DNA from: Chloroflexota bacterium
GTDB taxonomy: Bacteria > Chloroflexota > Chloroflexia > Thermomicrobiales > UBA6265
Direction of reading: 5' to 3'
Assembly (NCBI GenBank): GCA_023392645.1
Contig: JAEVYR010000516.1
Coordinates: forward strand, 1-5,869
Length of the DNA: 5,869 nucleotides
The notes below the pieces were generated by a model. It was given only the letters and a program-made list of their open reading frames with translations, was not told the DNA's origin and ran no database searches. Made by a program: the position numbers and the translations under genes. How positions within the stretch are numbered: position 1 is the first letter of the stretch; each line of letters begins with the position of its first letter. This document shows positions 3,923 through 5,869 of this stretch, piece after piece.

Positions 3923-5869
3923 TCAGATGATGCCGCGGCGGGTCGCGACCGCCACCGCCGCCGCCCGCGAGCCGACATCCAGCTTGGTGAGGATGTGGTC
4001 GATGTGCGTCGCGACGGTGCGGGTACTGATGAACAGCGCCTGGCCGATCTGCTGGTTGGTGTGGCCCTCCGCGACCAGCCGGATCACCTCGAGCTCGCGC
4101 GGACTGAGGATGCCTCGTTCCTTCGCGCTCGCGCTGCCCGATGGCTCCGGCGGCCGGTAGTCGAGCGCTTCGGCGACGACCTGGTCGAAGTCGGCCATCG
4201 TGCCGGTGGCCCACGTCGTCGTGAAGGTCGCCTCGCCGAGCATGGAGCGGGCCCGCGTGAGGGCTTCCCGGTAGGCGTCGCGATCGACGGCGGGCAGGGG
4301 CGTGTGGCGGGCGTGTCGCTCGTCCTCGGCGGCGCTCCACCAGCGCACGGCGCGTCGGTGCTCCCCCGCGGCCGCGGCCAGCGCCGCCATGCCCTCGATG
4401 TCCTCGATCATTTCGACCCTGCCGCCCAGCTTCCGCCGCAGCGACAGGGCTTCGGCGTACCGCTCCGCCGCCAGGTGCAGCTCACCCCGGGATGCCGCGA
4501 CGCGCCCGAGACCGTGGAGAGCGTAGGCAATCCCAAGCTCCTCGTTCATCGTCCGGAACCGCGCCAGCGCGTCGTCGAGCAGAGCGGCCGCCTCGTCGAC
4601 CCGATTGTCGCTGAGCGCGGCCTCAGCCAGCCCCCACAGGGAATAGGCGATGCCGATTGGGTTGTCCAGCTCGCGCTGGATGACGAGCGCGTCCTCATGG
4701 TGGGCGGAGGCGCTGCCGAGGTCGCCGGAGCGGCGGGCCGTGCGACCGAGATTGTGCAGGGTGATTGCTTCTGCGTGCCGGTTGCCCAGTAGGCGCGGGA
4801 TCGCCAGGCTTTCCTCGAGCAGCAGCCAGGACTCCTGATAGTTGCCCTCATCGCTGGCGACCAAACCCAGACCGTTGAGCGATGCGGCGATGCCAGGCTG
4901 GTCCCCCAGCTCCCGCCGAAGCGCCAGGCTCGCCTCATACAGCGCCCGTGCCCTGGCGACGTCGCCCATGTCGAGCGCGAGGTTGCCCAGGAAATGGAGC
5001 GCCTTGGCGCGCGCGGCGGCGGGGGCAGCGTCGTCCGTTGCCAGCGCGCGCTCCAGCCATCCGCGCCCTTCGCGCAGGCTGCCCTCGCTCAGCCAGAATC
5101 GCCAGAGCGCCGCGCCGAGGCGGAGCGCGGTTTCGACCCGGCTCGTCTCCAGCGCCCACCCGAGCGCGGCGCGGAGGTTGGCGCGCTCGTCGCGCAGCAG
5201 CGCCAGCCACTGCCCCATGTCCGGACCGGTCAGCTCATTCTCGGCCGTCTCCGCCAACGTGAGGTAGTAGTCGGCATGCGTTTTCCGGGCCAGCGCCTCG
5301 TCTCCTGCCGCGGTCAGCTCGTGGAGTCCGAACTCGCGGATCGTCTCCAGCATCGAAAAGCGCGACTCCTGTGCGGCGCCCTCCGTCGATTGCAGCAGGC
5401 TCTTGTCGACGAGGGCGGCGACGACATCGAGCGCGCTTGTCGTGGAGGCGGCGTCGCCGGCGACCGGAAAGAGATGTTCGGCGGCGCTCAGCGTGAACCC
5501 GCCCGCGAAGACCGAGAAGAGGCGGAAGGCAGCCTGCTCGTCCGGCGGGAGTTGTTCGTAGCTCCACGCGATCGCGTCGCGCAGCGTGCGATGTCGCGCC
5601 GGCATGTCGTGATACCCGGCCACCAGCACCGGCAGCCGGTCCTTCAATCGTTCCAGCAGCCCACCCGGCGACAGCACCGGCAGCCGGGCGGCGGCCAGCT
5701 CGATCGCCAGCGGCAGGCCGTCCAGCCGGCCGCAAATCTCCGCCACGATCGGGCCGTTGTCCGCCCCGAGCGCGAAATCCGACCGCACGGCCTGCCCGCG
5801 CAGCACGAACAGGCGCACCGCGTCGCTCTCGGCGATCCGCGCCGGATCGCCGCGTTCGGGCAGGCCGAG
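3923..5869 (-). CDS. Large NB-ARC/TPR regulator with C-terminal LuxR-type HTH, N-terminus outside the window
   Basis: 648 residues are visible and the frame stays open to the right edge, so the gene starts outside. The first ~125 visible residues are the end of a STAND/NB-ARC ATPase region: Ala-Val-Arg-Leu-Phe, then Arg-Leu-Asp-Gly-Leu-Pro-Leu-Ala-Ile-Glu-Leu-Ala-Ala-Ala-Arg (about 48-62), and Arg-Thr-Leu-Arg-Asp-Ala-Ile-Ala-Trp-Ser-Tyr (about 94-104). Walker A and B must lie outside. A long helical part follows, with about six repeats spaced 40 residues apart (about 290-500), each with a Gly-Leu-x-x-x-x-x-x-Gly-(Asp/Asn/Glu) core, fitting TPRs. The last ~65 residues are a LuxR/GerE HTH: Leu-Ser-Pro-Arg-Glu-Leu-Glu-Val near its start and a recognition helix around Thr-Arg-Thr-Val-Ala-Thr-His-Ile, ending at TGA 3923-3925. 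Such COG3903-type proteins are ATP-dependent transcription regulators with ligand-sensing TPRs; the signal here is unknown. It lies 92 nt upstream of kynureninase on the same strand, so it might control it, but this is only position. Confidence 0.92.
   Translation of the reverse strand, partial: LGLPERGDPARIAESDAVRLFVLRGQAVRSDFALGADNGPIVAEICGRLDGLPLAIELAAARLPVLSPGGLLERLKDRLPVLVAGYHDMPARHRTLRDAIAWSYEQLPPDEQAAFRLFSVFAGGFTLSAAEHLFPVAGDAASTTSALDVVAALVDKSLLQSTEGAAQESRFSMLETIREFGLHELTAAGDEALARKTHADYYLTLAETAENELTGPDMGQWLALLRDERANLRAALGWALETSRVETALRLGAALWRFWLSEGSLREGRGWLERALATDDAAPAAARAKALHFLGNLALDMGDVARARALYEASLALRRELGDQPGIAASLNGLGLVASDEGNYQESWLLLEESLAIPRLLGNRHAEAITLHNLGRTARRSGDLGSASAHHEDALVIQRELDNPIGIAYSLWGLAEAALSDNRVDEAAALLDDALARFRTMNEELGIAYALHGLGRVAASRGELHLAAERYAEALSLRRKLGGRVEMIEDIEGMAALAAAAGEHRRAVRWWSAAEDERHARHTPLPAVDRDAYREALTRARSMLGEATFTTTWATGTMADFDQVVAEALDYRPPEPSGSASAKERGILSPRELEVIRLVAEGHTNQQIGQALFISTRTVATHIDHILTKLDVGSRAAAVAVATRRGII

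Noticed and set aside
2517..4160. A 547-codon open frame on the plus strand, antisense to the kynureninase and the end of the regulator
   Set aside because: Its translation is Arg/Ala/Asp-rich low-complexity with no family motif, as expected for the antisense of high-GC genes; the minus-strand genes have clear homology motifs.
3120..4340. A longer N-terminus for the kynureninase frame beginning at 4340
   Set aside because: The upstream part lies inside the regulator gene on the same strand in another frame and is Arg/His-rich noise; family similarity starts shortly after the ATG at 3830.

Overview
The window is GC-rich DNA, roughly 65-70% GC in most genes, from a bacterial chromosome. The mix of genes suggests Chloroflexota, perhaps the Thermomicrobia/Sphaerobacter group: a very large NB-ARC/TPR/LuxR regulator of the COG3903 type, an MDR-family dehydrogenase that has lost its zinc ligands, and a VapBC pair. 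That assignment is inferred from gene style; there is no rRNA or other phylogenetic marker here.

Layout, left to right. (1) Positions 1-291, plus strand: the 3' end of a gene cut by the window edge, with an unrecognised charged C-terminal domain. (2) 368-1486, plus: a complete zinc-independent medium-chain dehydrogenase/reductase with a good Shine-Dalgarno. (3) 1487-1841: about 350 nt with no convincing gene, ending in a possible promoter and strong ribosome-binding site. (4) 1842-2524, plus: an overlapping toxin-antitoxin pair, a ribbon-helix-helix-like VapB antitoxin and a VapC PIN-domain RNase with all four catalytic acids; the vapC part is lower in GC than its neighbours. (5) 2544-3830, minus: a kynureninase gene convergent with vapC. 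(6) 3923-5869, minus: a large regulator, cut at its N-terminus by the right edge, with the end of an NB-ARC ATPase region, about six TPR repeats and a LuxR-type HTH.

The most notable point is in the kynureninase. The frame is open from its ATG (3830) to its end (2544) apart from a single TAG at 3120-3122. That TAG sits exactly at the codon for the lysine that forms the Schiff base with pyridoxal phosphate (Tyr-Lys-Tyr-Leu-Asn in the family, Tyr-TAG-Tyr-Leu-Asn here). One base change from AAG explains it. Everything else expected of an active enzyme, including the Asp/His/Tyr PLP-contact residues and the substrate-binding Arg, is still present. The plain readings are a very recent nonsense mutation or a sequencing/assembly error; recoding of UAG is a less likely third option. 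If the stop is real and not suppressed, the cell makes no working kynureninase from this locus.

The genes do not form one obvious pathway. The regulator and kynureninase are co-directional with a 92-nt gap, so local control is possible but unproven. VapBC looks like an inserted accessory module between two metabolic genes.
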